A stretch of 64,000 nucleotides of DNA from Inquilinus sp. Marseille-Q2685 (GTDB taxonomy: Bacteria > Pseudomonadota > Alphaproteobacteria > DSM-16000 > Inquilinaceae). Each line of letters starts with the position of its first letter. Position 1 is the first letter of the stretch. A program made the translations under genes and the position numbers. Of the stretch, positions 1 to 11,157 are shown one piece after another. The DNA lies in contig NZ_CAKAKL010000004.1 in the NCBI RefSeq assembly GCF_916619195.1, positions 368,658 through 432,657 of the forward strand, in the 5' to 3' direction. Under the pieces are notes generated by a model. It was given only the letters and a program-made list of their open reading frames with translations. It searched no databases and was not told the origin of the DNA.

Positions 1-226
1 CCAGCTCCTCGCGCAGCTCGCGGATCAGCGCCGCCTCCGGCGTCTCGCCCGGGTCGACCTTGCCGCCCGGGAACTCCCACAGCCCGGCCATCGACTTGCC
101 TTCGGGCCGCTGCGCGATCAGCACGCGGCCGTCGGCGTCGACCAGGGCGACGGCCACCACCAGCACCATCGGCAGGGATGGCAGCGCGGGAGCGGGAACG
201 GCAGGGGCGGGGGCGTCAGGCGGCAT
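1..226 (-). CDS. mutT: MutT-type NUDIX hydrolase, C-terminus cut by window edge
   Basis: Hydrolyses oxidised nucleoside triphosphates such as 8-oxo-dGTP if it is a true MutT. The visible 75 residues include the start of the fold (VALVDADGRVLIAQRPEGK), the strand LWEFPGGKVDPGET and the NUDIX helix ending in RELREEL, which carries the metal-binding glutamates. The rest lies beyond position 1. The ATG at 226 overlaps the stop of the upstream GNAT gene by 11 bases, which suggests translational coupling; an internal ATG at 169 sits just before the fold and is an alternative, because residues 1-19 are only Pro/Ala-rich. The neighbours (GNAT, argJ, parvulin, secA) match an order familiar in alphaproteobacteria and support the MutT assignment over other NUDIX classes. 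Confidence 0.85.
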   Translation of the reverse strand, partial: MPPDAPAPAVPAPALPSLPMVLVVAVALVDADGRVLIAQRPEGKSMAGLWEFPGGKVDPGETPEAALIRELREEL

Positions 227-776
227 AGATCTTCAGATAGTCCTGGCGGCTGAGGGCGAAGAGCGGGCAGGGCACCGCCTGCCCCAGCGCCTTGAACTCG
301 ATGGTCTTGATCCCGTCGGTCATCAGCCCGGCCTTGACCAGGACATGGCCGGACGGGCCGTTGTCGGGGTGGTAGGCCGCCTGGATCCGCTCCAGCCGCA
401 GGTCGAGGAAGCCGAAGGCGATCACCGCCTGCGCCGCCTCCGTCGCATAGCCCTGGCCCCAGTAGCGCCGGCCGAACCAGTAGCCGAAGCTGCCGACCCG
501 GCCGTTGGTCGCGATCGCCAGCCCCATATGGCCGATCACGGCGCCGCTGTCGGCCAGCGTCGCCACGAACTGGTACTCGCGCCCCGCGATCCAGCGCTTC
601 TCCGCCGTCCGGATCCAGTCCTCGGCATCGGCGAAGCGGTAGGGGAAGGGCACGTCCGACAGCCAGCGCACCACCTCCCAGTCGTCGAGCAGATGCGTGA
701 TCTCCCCGGCATCGGAGGGCCGGTGCCGGCGCAGCCGCAGCCGCTCGGTCTCCAGCTCCTCCGGCAGCTCGGTCAT
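216..776 (-). CDS. GNAT family N-acetyltransferase (RimJ/RimL-like)
   Basis: A 186-residue acetyltransferase that probably transfers acetyl from acetyl-CoA to an amine or a protein N-terminus; the substrate is unknown. The RimJ/RimL-type opening is LETERLRLRRH and the acetyl-CoA loop is seen around YWGQGYATEA, followed by the C-terminal segment ending KIYAA. The frame stays open upstream of 776 but that part translates through a palindromic repeat, so the ATG at 776 (MTELPEELETERL) is the sensible start. It is followed by mutT with an 11-base overlap, so the two are probably co-translated. Confidence in the family is high; no specific function can be given. Confidence 0.85.
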   Translation of the reverse strand: MTELPEELETERLRLRRHRPSDAGEITHLLDDWEVVRWLSDVPFPYRFADAEDWIRTAEKRWIAGREYQFVATLADSGAVIGHMGLAIATNGRVGSFGYWFGRRYWGQGYATEAAQAVIAFGFLDLRLERIQAAYHPDNGPSGHVLVKAGLMTDGIKTIEFKALGQAVPCPLFALSRQDYLKIYAA

Positions 777-826
777 GACGCCGCGGGCTCTCGGCGGGAG
801 CGGGATGGGCCACAACGCCCATCCCT

Positions 827-913
827 CGTCATTGCGGGGAGGCGAAGCCGACGAAGCAATCCAGGGGCCGGTGCGAGCGGCCCCTGGATTGCTTCGCTGC
901 GCTCGCAATGACG
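827..913. repeat. Bipartite palindromic repeat, family member A1
   Basis: Two inverted half-units. The outer arms are CGTCATTGC (827-835) and GCAATGACG (905-913); the inner arms are CGAAGCAATCCAGGGGC (852-868) and its complement (880-896). The five-base motif ATTGC/GCAAT occurs four times (831, 856, 888, 905) in alternating orientation, so each half can fold alone or the halves can pair with each other. A second A-type copy lies at 25549-25631. Confidence 0.9.
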
Positions 914-1029
914 ATGCCTGGAATTCCGGGAAAGTCTCGTCGGCGGGCGAGGCCGGAGATCCGAAGCAGTTGAGACGAATGTGTCGAAGGCGGGACCAGC
1001 CCTCACCCGGTCTCGCTGCGCGAGCCCGA

Positions 1030-1052
1030 CCTCTCCCGCCAGGCGGGAGAGG
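1030..1052. repeat. Short perfect hairpin, possible dispersed repeat
   Basis: Arms CCTCTCCCGC (1030-1039) and GCGGGAGAGG (1043-1052) with a three-base loop, preceded by a smaller CTCG/CGAG stem near 1014-1026. It lies upstream of a minus-strand gene and has no T-run, so it looks like a dispersed hairpin repeat rather than a terminator. Confidence 0.6.
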
Positions 1053-1146
1053 CAACGCGAGAAGACGCTCGATATCTTGCCCTTGCCGCGATGCACTGGC
1101 TTGACCCGACCCTAATCGTTCCGCGCCAGCCCTGCTTCAGTCCGGG

Positions 1147-2376
1147 CTAGCTGCGATAATCCGCATTGATCGAGATATACCCATGCGTGAGGTCGCAGGT
1201 CCAGACCGTGGCCTGGCCGCGGCCGATGCCGATGTCGACCTCGATCTCGATCGACCGGGTCTTCATGTGGGCCGCCACCGGCGCCTCGTCATAGCCGTCC
1301 ACCACCATGCCGTCGCGCGCCACCTGCACGCCGCCGATGGCGATGCCGAGCCTGTCGCGGTCCGCCGGCTCGCCCGACTTGCCGACCGCCATGACGATGC
1401 GGCCCCAGTTGGCGTCCTCGCCCGCCACCGCGGTCTTCAAGAGCGGCGAATTGGCGATGGCCAGGCCGATGCGCCGGGCCGAGCGGTCGGAGATCGCGCC
1501 CTTCACGGCGATGGTGATCAGCTTCTGCGCGCCCTCGCCGTCGCACACCACCTGGCGCGCCAGGTCGGCGGTCAGGTCCTCCAGCGCGCGCTGGAAATCG
1601 GCCAGCTCCGCCGCCCCGCTCGGCACCGGGTTGCCGGCCTTGCCGGTGGCGAACAGCATCAGCGTGTCGCTGGTCGAGGTGTCGCCGTCCACCGTGATGG
1701 CGTTGAACGACTGGTCCACCGCCGCGGCCAGCGCCTTCTGCAGCAGCGGCGCCGGGATGGCGGCGTCGGTGAACACGAAGGACAGCATCGTCGCCATGTC
1801 CGGCGCGATCATGCCCGACCCCTTGGCGATGCCGGTGATCGTGACCTTGGTGCCGCCGATCGTGGCGGTGCGCGTCGCGCCCTTGGCGAAGGTGTCGGTG
1901 GTGCGGATCGCCTCCGCCGCCCCCGCCCAGTCCTCGCCGAGAGCCTCGGCGAGATCCGGCAGGTGCCGGGCGATGCGGTCCTCCGGCAGGGGCTGGCCGA
2001 TCACGCCGGTGGAGGCGACGAACACCTCCTCCCAGTCGCAGCCGACCAGCTTGGCCGCGGCCACAACGGTCGACGCCACCGTCTTCACCCCGGCCTGGCC
2101 GGTGAAGGCGTTGGCGTTGCCGGCATTCACCACCACCGCCCGGGCCGAGCCCCCGGGCAGCGCCCGGCGGCACCAGTCCACCGGGGCCGAGGGGCAGCGC
2201 GAGCGGGTGTAGACGCCCGCCGCCGTGGTGCCGGGGTCGAGGGCGACGAACAGCACGTCCGGCGCCCCCGTCTTCTTCAGCCCGCAGGCGGCGGCGGCCA
2301 GCTTCACGCCGGCGATCGGCGCCAGCTCCGGCAGCCGCTCGGGCGCGAGCGGCGAACGCGGCAATGCTCCGGCCAT
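1147..2376 (-). CDS. argJ: Bifunctional glutamate N-acetyltransferase / N-acetylglutamate synthase
   Basis: Moves the acetyl group from N-acetylornithine to glutamate in the cyclic arginine pathway and may also acetylate glutamate from acetyl-CoA. The 409-residue protein carries the ArgJ autocleavage site: in DMATMLSF the bond is between Ala195 and Thr196, and the threonine becomes the N-terminal nucleophile of the beta chain. Other family blocks visible are VVNAGNANAFTG, VASTGVIGQPLP, GIAKGSGMIAP and GEDANWGRI near the C-terminal third. Length is normal. The ATG at 2376 lies just 28 bases after the stop of the upstream parvulin gene on the same strand, so the two probably form an operon. Confidence 0.97.
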   Translation of the reverse strand: MAGALPRSPLAPERLPELAPIAGVKLAAAACGLKKTGAPDVLFVALDPGTTAAGVYTRSRCPSAPVDWCRRALPGGSARAVVVNAGNANAFTGQAGVKTVASTVVAAAKLVGCDWEEVFVASTGVIGQPLPEDRIARHLPDLAEALGEDWAGAAEAIRTTDTFAKGATRTATIGGTKVTITGIAKGSGMIAPDMATMLSFVFTDAAIPAPLLQKALAAAVDQSFNAITVDGDTSTSDTLMLFATGKAGNPVPSGAAELADFQRALEDLTADLARQVVCDGEGAQKLITIAVKGAISDRSARRIGLAIANSPLLKTAVAGEDANWGRIVMAVGKSGEPADRDRLGIAIGGVQVARDGMVVDGYDEAPVAAHMKTRSIEIEVDIGIGRGQATVWTCDLTHGYISINADYRS

Positions 2377-2404
2377 GGTCCCCTCCCCCGTCTCGCCGCG
2401 CCGG

Positions 2405-3394
2405 CTACTTGCTCGGCGCGGGCTGCTGGTCGCCGCCCTGCGGCGCCGGCTGCTGCTGGTCGCCGCCGGCCGGCGCGCCCCCCGGAGCGTCCGTGCTGGG
2501 CGGCGGCAGCGGCTTGCCGTCCTGGCCCATCACCACGATCTGGGCGCCCTGCTTCACCTCGGCGATGATCTGCGGCACCAGCTGCTGCGACAGCTGCTCC
2601 TCCAGCTGCGGCTTGACCTCGTCGAGCGTCGGCTGCGGCCGGGTGCGCTTGTCCTCGACCAGGATGACGTGCCAGCCGAACTGGGTCTTCACCGGGGCGG
2701 TGGTGAACTTGCCCTTCTCCAGCTTGAAGGCGGCGTCGGCGAATTCCGGCACCATCTGCTCCTTGGAGAACCAGCCCAGGTCGCCGCCCGAATCCTTGCC
2801 CGACGGGTCGGTGGTGTTGGCGTTGGCCAGCTCCTCGAACTTGGCGCCGCCCTCCAGCTTCTTGATCAGGTCCTTGGCCTTGTCCTCGGTGTCGACCAGG
2901 ATGTGGCGGGCCTTGACCTGGTCCTGCGGCGGGTTGTCGGCCAGGTACTTCTTGTAGGCGTCCTGGATCGCCTGGTCGGTGATCTTGGCCTTCAGCTGCC
3001 GCTGCAGCCAGACGTCCTGGATGATGCGGCGCTCGGCGGTCGCCAGGCGCTCCTTCACCTCCGGATCGGTCTGCAGCCCGGCGTCGACGCCCTTCTGCGC
3101 CACCAGGCGGGCGGTGGCCACCTGCTCGGCCATCAGCGGCACCAGCATCTCGACCGGCATCTGGCGGTACTGCTGCGGCAGGCTGTTGATCGCCTCCAGC
3201 ACCTCGGAGCGCAGGATCGGCTGGCCGTTCACCGTGGCCGCGACCGGGTCGTCGGCCTTGCCGGCCTGGTCCCCGGCGGCCGGGGCGGCGGCCGGCGCCT
3301 CGGCGGGCTTCGCCGCATCCTGGGCCAGGACCGGACCGGCCAGGAACGTCAGGGCGGCCGCGCCGGCGAGCAGGCGGAGGGCGAGGGAAGACAT
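2405..3394 (-). CDS. Exported parvulin-type peptidylprolyl isomerase
   Basis: A 329-residue SurA/PrsA-like foldase that isomerises prolyl bonds in the periplasm. It has a signal peptide ending near residue 24 (AGPVLA), a low-complexity Ala/Pro linker, an N-terminal chaperone region from about residue 50 (AATVNGQPILRSEVL) and a PpiC rotamase domain at about 160-252 (KARHILVDTE, GGDLGWFSKEQMVPEF, TQFGWHVILVEDKR). The C-terminus is Pro/Gln/Gly-rich. The ATG at 3394 is chosen; a TTG one codon upstream is also in frame. It lies directly upstream of argJ and two genes from secA, an arrangement known in alphaproteobacteria, which fits a role in folding secreted proteins. Confidence 0.93.
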   Translation of the reverse strand: MSSLALRLLAGAAALTFLAGPVLAQDAAKPAEAPAAAPAAGDQAGKADDPVAATVNGQPILRSEVLEAINSLPQQYRQMPVEMLVPLMAEQVATARLVAQKGVDAGLQTDPEVKERLATAERRIIQDVWLQRQLKAKITDQAIQDAYKKYLADNPPQDQVKARHILVDTEDKAKDLIKKLEGGAKFEELANANTTDPSGKDSGGDLGWFSKEQMVPEFADAAFKLEKGKFTTAPVKTQFGWHVILVEDKRTRPQPTLDEVKPQLEEQLSQQLVPQIIAEVKQGAQIVVMGQDGKPLPPPSTDAPGGAPAGGDQQQPAPQGGDQQPAPSK

Positions 3395-3693
3395 CAAACG
3401 CGTCCTTTCAGCACTGTGGGACGAGCGGCGCCTCGGCGGAGACGTGCCGGCATCCGGTCATGGGATCGCGGCGGCGCCGACTGCGCGACGTGGCGGACAG
3501 GTAAAGCACAGGCCGGAAGCAGGCACAAGCGGACCAAGGGCCGCCGCCGGCCGGGCCGAAGCCGCTGTCATCAAAGCTTAACATGACCGTCACCGGCGCG
3601 ACACGCGGCAAATCCTAGAAGGACGGAGGATTTCCGGCCGGCGGCGCCGCGCGTGCGCCCGGCCCCGGGTGACAAAGAATTAAGGAGGGGTTC

Positions 3694-5004
3694 ATGGCAT
3701 TCCGTCCCGCGGTTGCGGTCCTGCTGCTCTCGGTCGCGATCCTGCCGGCCGCGCAGGCGGCCGAGACCATCACCAGCTACACCAGCAGCGACCCGAAGCT
3801 GGCGCTCGGCAGCATCTCGGTGCCCGGCGGCAAGACCCGCGAGCTGAATGTCGGCATCGGCAGCGGCGCCGCCCGCCGCGCCGGCGACCCGCCGATGACC
3901 TTCTGGACCATCTCGGACCGCGGCCCGAACTTCACCTGCGGCGATGTCGAGGACGTGTTCGGGGTCGACGGCAAGACCATCTGCGGCGACCTCAAGGGCG
4001 CCCGCATCTATCCGCTGCCCGACTATTCGCCGACGATCTACCGGATCACGCTGCAGGACGGCGGCCGCTTCACGGTCGACGCCGTGCTGCCGCTCAGGGA
4101 CGGCAGCGGCAAGCCGGTCAACGGCCTCCTCAACCCGCTGACCCACGCCTCGACCGAGCAGCCGATCGACCTGTCCGGCAGGAAGCTCGAGCAGAACCCC
4201 GACGCGGTCGACGCCGAATCGGTGGTGCCGATGGCCGACGGCAGCTTCTGGGTGTCGGAGGAGAACGGCCCGTCGCTGCTGCATGTCGCGGCCGACGGCA
4301 AGATCCTGCGCCGGATCGTGCCGCAGGGCACCGAGGACGACTTCAAGGGCGCGCACTACCCGGTCGACGGCGGCCTGCCGGCGGTGCTGGCCAGGCGCTT
4401 CCTCAACCGCGGCCTGGAATCGCTCGCCGTCACCCCGGACGGCAAGCGCTTCGCCACCATCATCCAGAACCCGCTGGCCAACCCGGACGCCGACACCTAT
4501 CGCGGCTCGAAGAACGCCCGGCTGTGGACCCTCGACCCGGCCACCCTCGCGGTCACCGGCGAATACGTCTACACGCTGGACGACCCGCAGAGCTTCCGGC
4601 TGGACCCGTCGAAGAAGCAGAGCGACCCGCGCATCAGCGAGATCATGGGCCTCGGCCCCGACCGCTTCCTGGTGCTGGAGCGCACCGACGGCACCACCAA
4701 GCTCTATGAGATCTCGCTGGCCGGCGCCACCGACATCCACGGCACCGCCTGGGACGAGCTGCAGACCTCGCCGAGCCTCGAAGCGAGCAAGGACCTCGCG
4801 GCCGCGAAGATCGTGCCGGTGAAGAAGACGCTGCGCTTCGACAGCGCCGACCATCCGGAGGTGCCGGTCAAGATCGAGGGGCTGGCGCTGACCGGCGACG
4901 GGTCGCTGATGATGATCAACGACAGCGATTTCGGCATCACCGGCGAGACCACCCGCCCGGTCGTGCTGAAGGGCAGCGCCATCGCCGCCGACCCGGCGAG
5001 CTGA
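3694..5004 (+). CDS. Exported esterase-like/phytase-like beta-propeller protein
   Basis: A 436-residue exported protein of the phytase-like (esterase-like activity of phytase) family. The signal peptide ends at about residue 22 (PAAQA). Family signatures include [13 protein letters not shown], the paired acidic segments [19 protein letters not shown] and GPSLLHV, the block [18 protein letters not shown] and the C-terminal [21 protein letters not shown]. Such proteins are predicted propellers; phosphatase or esterase activity is inferred from the family, not shown. A strong ribosome site (AAGGAGGGG, about 3681-3689) precedes the ATG. It stands alone between the parvulin gene on the other strand and secA, and ends in a GC-rich hairpin. 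Confidence 0.8.
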   Translation: MAFRPAVAVLLLSVAILPAAQAAETITSYTSSDPKLALGSISVPGGKTRELNVGIGSGAARRAGDPPMTFWTISDRGPNFTCGDVEDVFGVDGKTICGDLKGARIYPLPDYSPTIYRITLQDGGRFTVDAVLPLRDGSGKPVNGLLNPLTHASTEQPIDLSGRKLEQNPDAVDAESVVPMADGSFWVSEENGPSLLHVAADGKILRRIVPQGTEDDFKGAHYPVDGGLPAVLARRFLNRGLESLAVTPDGKRFATIIQNPLANPDADTYRGSKNARLWTLDPATLAVTGEYVYTLDDPQSFRLDPSKKQSDPRISEIMGLGPDRFLVLERTDGTTKLYEISLAGATDIHGTAWDELQTSPSLEASKDLAAAKIVPVKKTLRFDSADHPEVPVKIEGLALTGDGSLMMINDSDFGITGETTRPVVLKGSAIAADPAS

Positions 5005-5011
5005 GCGGAAA

Positions 5012-5040
5012 GGCCCGGCCATTGGCAGGGCCGGGCCCTT
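5012..5040 (+). terminator. Probable terminator after the phytase-like gene
   Basis: Perfect 9-base stem GGCCCGGCC (5012-5020) / GGCCGGGCC (5029-5037), followed by CTTCC. The weak T-run makes it a less certain rho-independent site. It lies 7 bases after the stop codon. Confidence 0.55.
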
Positions 5041-5138
5041 CCGCTATGGTGCCGCGCCGCGTTGAAAGCTGGATGGCGCGGCCCCAATTCCAGGGGGAGT
5101 GCTGCCACGTGCTCTCCCTGCCCAAGTCGAGGTTTTCG

Positions 5139-7862
<2,724 letters not shown>

Positions 7863-7885
7863 GCACCACGATACCGGTGATCGGA

Positions 7886-7928
7886 AAGGCCGGCCGGCGA
7901 ATCCTATCGCCGCCGGCCTTTGCTTTTG
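7886..7928 (+). terminator. Rho-independent terminator of secA
   Basis: Near-perfect stem AAAGGCCGGCCGGCG (7886-7900) / CGCCGCCGGCCTTT (7909-7922), one bulged base, followed by TTGCTTTT. It lies 24 bases after the secA stop and separates secA from the next cassette. Confidence 0.8.
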
Positions 7929-7979
7929 CCAAGCTGCCGCACCGGGGGCGTCGCACGCCTAAGGCGGGAGCGGATTCCG

Positions 7980-9440
7980 ATGACACTGGCCCTGACCAGG
8001 AGAGCCGACATCACCCTGGACGCGGTGCACCGCGTCGCCTGGCGGGGCGAGGGCGTGCGCATCACCGAGGCGGCGCTGGCCCGGATCGCAGACTGCCGCG
8101 CCGCCTTCCTGCGGCTGATCGACACCGACCCGGACCTAGTGATCTACGGCGTGACCACGGCGATGGGCGAGCTGGCCGACCGGCGGCTGCGGCCGGAGGA
8201 GCGCGACCGCCACGCCCGAATCAAAGCCTTCGCCGCCGCCACCGCCTTCGGCGACAAGCTGCCGGAGCGGGTGGTACGCGGCATCGTGCTGGCGCGCCTC
8301 GCGAATTTCCTGGAAGGCCACGCCGCCACCACGCCGCGGATCGCGCTGGCCGTCGCCGCCATGCTGGACGGCGGCCTGCTGCCGGCGGTGCCCGCCTCCG
8401 GCCAGGGCGGGGCCGGGGAGATCCTGGCCCTCTACCCGCTGTTCGCCGCGCTCAGCGCCCGCTTCGACCTCGAGGTCAAGGAGCGCGGCTCGCTGATTAA
8501 CGGGTCGCCCTGCGCCGCGGCGCTGGTGGCCGATTCGGCCCTGGCGGCGCGCAACCGGATCCGGCTGGCGGAGGGCGTCTTCGCCCTGTCGATCGAAGCC
8601 TTCCGCGCGCCGCTGGAGCATTATGACGCCGCGCTGGACACGCTGTGGGGCGATGCGCATGACGCCGCGGCGCTGCGCCACCTGCGCGCCCTGCTGGACG
8701 GCGCCGGCGACGGGCGGCGCGGCTACCAGGCGCCGGTCAGCTACCGCATCGTGCCGCGCCTCCTGGGCCAGGCGCACCGGGCCCTGGCGGCCGCCGAGCG
8801 CGCAGCCACGGTGTCGCTGGCGGCGGCCTCGGACAACCCGGTCTACATTCCGCCGGACGAGGCGGGCCCGGGCCATCCGGACGGCCGTTGCATCAGTACC
8901 GGCGGCTACCACAACGCCATGGCGGCGCCGGCGCTGGACGACCTGGCGGCGATCTGGGCCGACCTCTGCCTGCTGTGCGACCGCCACAGCTCGAAGCTGC
9001 TCGCCGGCCGGGTGTCGCACCTGCCCGACCTGCTGATGGTCGGCCGCGATCCCAGCGACAGCGACGGCCATGGCAGCCTGGGCTATGTGCCGATGGCGGT
9101 GACCGGCTACCTGGAGCAGGCCAAGGCGGCGGCCCAGCGCACCTTCCTGCCCGGCACCGAGGCCGCAGGCGCCGGCCAGGACGACGTCGCCGCCCCGGCC
9201 TTCCTGGCCTGGGCCAAGGAGGAGCGCGCCGGCCGCTGCCTGGACGCGGCGCTGGCGATGCTGGCGGTGATCGCCTCCCAGGCGCTGCACGTCACCGGCC
9301 GGTCAGCCACGCCGGCGCTGCGAGACCTGGTCGACGAGGTGCGTGGCGTGGTTCCGCCGGTGGCGGAGGATCGCGTCCTGGGCCCCGAACTAGGCCGCCT
9401 GGCCGAGAGGTTCACGCAGCGGGTGTTCGCGGTGGAGTGA
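7980..9440 (+). CDS. HAL/PAL/TAL-like ammonia-lyase homologue with atypical MIO region
   Basis: A 486-residue member of the aromatic amino acid lyase superfamily. Recognisable blocks are the catalytic Tyr loop VIYGVTTAMGELADR near residue 50, the LINGSPCAAALVADSA block (canonical LLNGTQ), QAPVSYRIVPRLLGQA (canonical SLRCQPQVMGA), AASDNPVYIP and GGYHNAMAAPALDDLA. The segment that normally reads GSVGASGDLAPL and makes the MIO electrophile is GQGGAGEILAL here, so the A-S-G triad is missing; a separate PASG lies four residues earlier. The loop up to the NGS block is also shortened. It may be an inactive or repurposed lyase fold. The start ATG has AAGGCGGGAG upstream. An ATP-grasp gene follows 78 bases downstream. 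Confidence 0.8.
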   Translation: MTLALTRRADITLDAVHRVAWRGEGVRITEAALARIADCRAAFLRLIDTDPDLVIYGVTTAMGELADRRLRPEERDRHARIKAFAAATAFGDKLPERVVRGIVLARLANFLEGHAATTPRIALAVAAMLDGGLLPAVPASGQGGAGEILALYPLFAALSARFDLEVKERGSLINGSPCAAALVADSALAARNRIRLAEGVFALSIEAFRAPLEHYDAALDTLWGDAHDAAALRHLRALLDGAGDGRRGYQAPVSYRIVPRLLGQAHRALAAAERAATVSLAAASDNPVYIPPDEAGPGHPDGRCISTGGYHNAMAAPALDDLAAIWADLCLLCDRHSSKLLAGRVSHLPDLLMVGRDPSDSDGHGSLGYVPMAVTGYLEQAKAAAQRTFLPGTEAAGAGQDDVAAPAFLAWAKEERAGRCLDAALAMLAVIASQALHVTGRSATPALRDLVDEVRGVVPPVAEDRVLGPELGRLAERFTQRVFAVE

Positions 9441-9518
9441 CGCGCCCGCAAATCCGAATGGCGAATTTATCCGGATCGGCGGGACGCTGAAGGCCATTGC
9501 CACATCACGCATGGACCC

Positions 9519-11054
9519 ATGGCCATCACATTGATCGTCGCCGACGAGCCCGAAGGGCTGGCCGCCGACCTGCCTCCCCAATGCCGCGTCGTCGCCCCTG
9601 ACGACCTGCTGGACGGGCACCAACTGCCGGAGCCGGCTGCGGCGCCCGGCGTCACCGTGGTCAATCTATGCCGCGACCAGCGGCCTCTCTCCTTCGGCTA
9701 CTACGTCTCGCTGATCGCCGAGGCGCGCGGCTATGCCGCCATCCCGACCGCGACGGATCTCGCCGACCAGGCCGACGGCCGGCTGCTCCGCAGCCGCCAT
9801 GCGCCGGTCGACCGCGCCCTGGCCGCGCTGCGCCGCCAGGGCGAGCGCCTGATCCTGCCGCGCCGCCTGTTCGTGGCGCTGGGCCGCTGCAACAAGCCGC
9901 ATCTGCAGGAGGTGGCCGAGGCGGCCTATCAGGCGTTCGGCCTGCCGCTGATGACCCTGCAGATCGATCCGGTCCGCCCGCAGCTGCTGCAGGTGATGGC
10001 GGAGCCGCTGGCCGGCCTCGACCCGCGCCAGCAGCGCCTGCTGCGCGCCGCGCTGGAGCGGCTGGCCGGCCCGCCGCCGACGCCGCGGCCGTTTCGTCGC
10101 GCCCCCCGCCTGGCCGTGCTGGTGAACCCGGACGACCCGCTGCCGCCGTCCAGGCCCGGTACCATCGCCCGGCTGCGCGACGTCGCGTCGTCGATGGGTG
10201 TCGACACCGAATGCCTCGGCCACCGCGACCTGCCGCGGCTCGGCGGCTTCGACGCGCTGCTGATCCGCGAGACCACGGCGCTGCAATCGCCCAGCTACGC
10301 CTTCGCCGAGACCGCGGCGCAGCTGGGCCTGCCGGTGATCGACGACCCGGTGTCGATCCTGCGCTGCTGCAACAAGGTGTTCCTGCATGAGCGCCTCAAG
10401 GCCGAAGGCGTGCCGCAGCCGCGCACCCTGGCGGTGCGGGCCGACACGCTGGCGGCGGCCGGCGAGGCGCTGGGCTTCCCGCTGGTGCTGAAGGTGCCGG
10501 ACGGCGCCTGCTCCCGCGGCGTCGTACGGGTCGACACCCCGGCCGAGCTGCCGGTGGCGGGCCGCCGGCTGCTGCGCCGGTCGCGCCTGATCCTGGCGCA
10601 GGAATACCTCTACACCGAGTTCGACTGGCGCATCGGCGTGCTGGCCGGCCGGCCGCTCTTCGCATGCCGCTATCGCATGGTGCGCGGCCACTGGCAGATC
10701 TTCCGCCACGGCGGGGACGGCCGCAGCGAGGAGGGCGCGACCGAGCCGGTGCCGCTGGACGCCGTGCCGCCGGCGGTGCTGTCCGCCGCGCTGGCCGCCG
10801 CCGCGCTGATCGGCGCCGGCCTCTACGGCGTCGACCTGAAGGAGACGCCGCAGGGCCCGGTGGTGATCGAGGTCAACGACAACCCGAACATCGATGTCGG
10901 GCTGGAGGATGCCTGCCTGGGCGACGCGCTGTACGAGCGGCTGCTCGGCCATTTCCTGGAGCGGATCGAGGCCGGCGAGGATCGGGCGCCGGTCCGGCTC
11001 CGGCGGCGGGGTCGATCTGGTAGTCGGGCTATTCCCTACCTGAAACCGTCATAG
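9519..11054 (+). CDS. RimK-like ATP-grasp ligase with extra N-terminal domain
   Basis: A 511-residue ATP-grasp protein. The first ~190 residues resemble the RimK-like N-terminal domain found in some amidoligases (VVNLCRDQRPLSFGYYVSLI, LFVALGRCNKPHLQEVAE). The second half is an ATP-grasp ligase: DALLIRETTALQSPSYAFA, DDPVSILRCCNKVFLHERL, ADTLAAAGEALGFPLVLKVP, then the metal site VVIEVNDNPNIDVGLED. Such enzymes join a carboxylate to an amine through an acyl phosphate. The substrate is unknown. It follows the HAL-like gene on the same strand and is probably co-transcribed. The last residues and the TAG stop lie inside a palindromic repeat that begins at 11043, so the C-terminus may have been altered by insertion. 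Confidence 0.85.
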   Translation: MAITLIVADEPEGLAADLPPQCRVVAPDDLLDGHQLPEPAAAPGVTVVNLCRDQRPLSFGYYVSLIAEARGYAAIPTATDLADQADGRLLRSRHAPVDRALAALRRQGERLILPRRLFVALGRCNKPHLQEVAEAAYQAFGLPLMTLQIDPVRPQLLQVMAEPLAGLDPRQQRLLRAALERLAGPPPTPRPFRRAPRLAVLVNPDDPLPPSRPGTIARLRDVASSMGVDTECLGHRDLPRLGGFDALLIRETTALQSPSYAFAETAAQLGLPVIDDPVSILRCCNKVFLHERLKAEGVPQPRTLAVRADTLAAAGEALGFPLVLKVPDGACSRGVVRVDTPAELPVAGRRLLRRSRLILAQEYLYTEFDWRIGVLAGRPLFACRYRMVRGHWQIFRHGGDGRSEEGATEPVPLDAVPPAVLSAALAAAALIGAGLYGVDLKETPQGPVVIEVNDNPNIDVGLEDACLGDALYERLLGHFLERIEAGEDRAPVRLRRRGRSGSRAIPYLKPS

Positions 11055-11137
11055 CGAGCCGGCGAAGCCGGCGTGGCCATCCAGGGGACCTGTGCCGCTG
11101 GATGGCCACGCCCCTTCGGGGCTCGCCATGACGGTTT
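11043..11137. repeat. Bipartite palindromic repeat, family member B1
   Basis: Outer arms AAACCGTCAT (11043-11052) and ATGACGGTTT (11128-11137); inner arms GTGGCCATCCAG and CTGGATGGCCAC. Compared with the A copies, ATTGC/GCAAT is replaced by ATGGC/GCCAT at three of four sites; the first site is ATAGC. It contains the stop codon of the ATP-grasp gene and lies just past the stop of accA on the other strand, so it may act as a shared terminator or mRNA stabiliser. Confidence 0.9.
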
Positions 11138-11157
11138 GAGTCTTCGGTAGAGCGGGC

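Larger units (their letters stand above)
777..1146. other. Intergenic region filled by repeats
   Basis: 370 bases between the GNAT start and the argJ stop. It holds one bipartite palindrome (827-913), a small hairpin formed by GGATGGG and CCCATCC near 803-824, and a second hairpin type (1030-1052). Open frames run through it but they only translate the repeats. I see no gene. Confidence 0.7.

Noticed and set aside
1183..2568. A 461-codon open frame opposite argJ
   Set aside because: His/Arg/Gly-rich, no domain, while argJ is complete with its autocleavage site.
3408..3611. A 67-codon frame upstream of the parvulin gene
   Set aside because: No ribosome site, no family-like sequence; it is more likely leader and promoter DNA between divergent genes.
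5022..5138. A longer N-terminus for SecA
   Set aside because: The extra 39 codons pass through a terminator hairpin, and the SecA family begins at [11 protein letters not shown].
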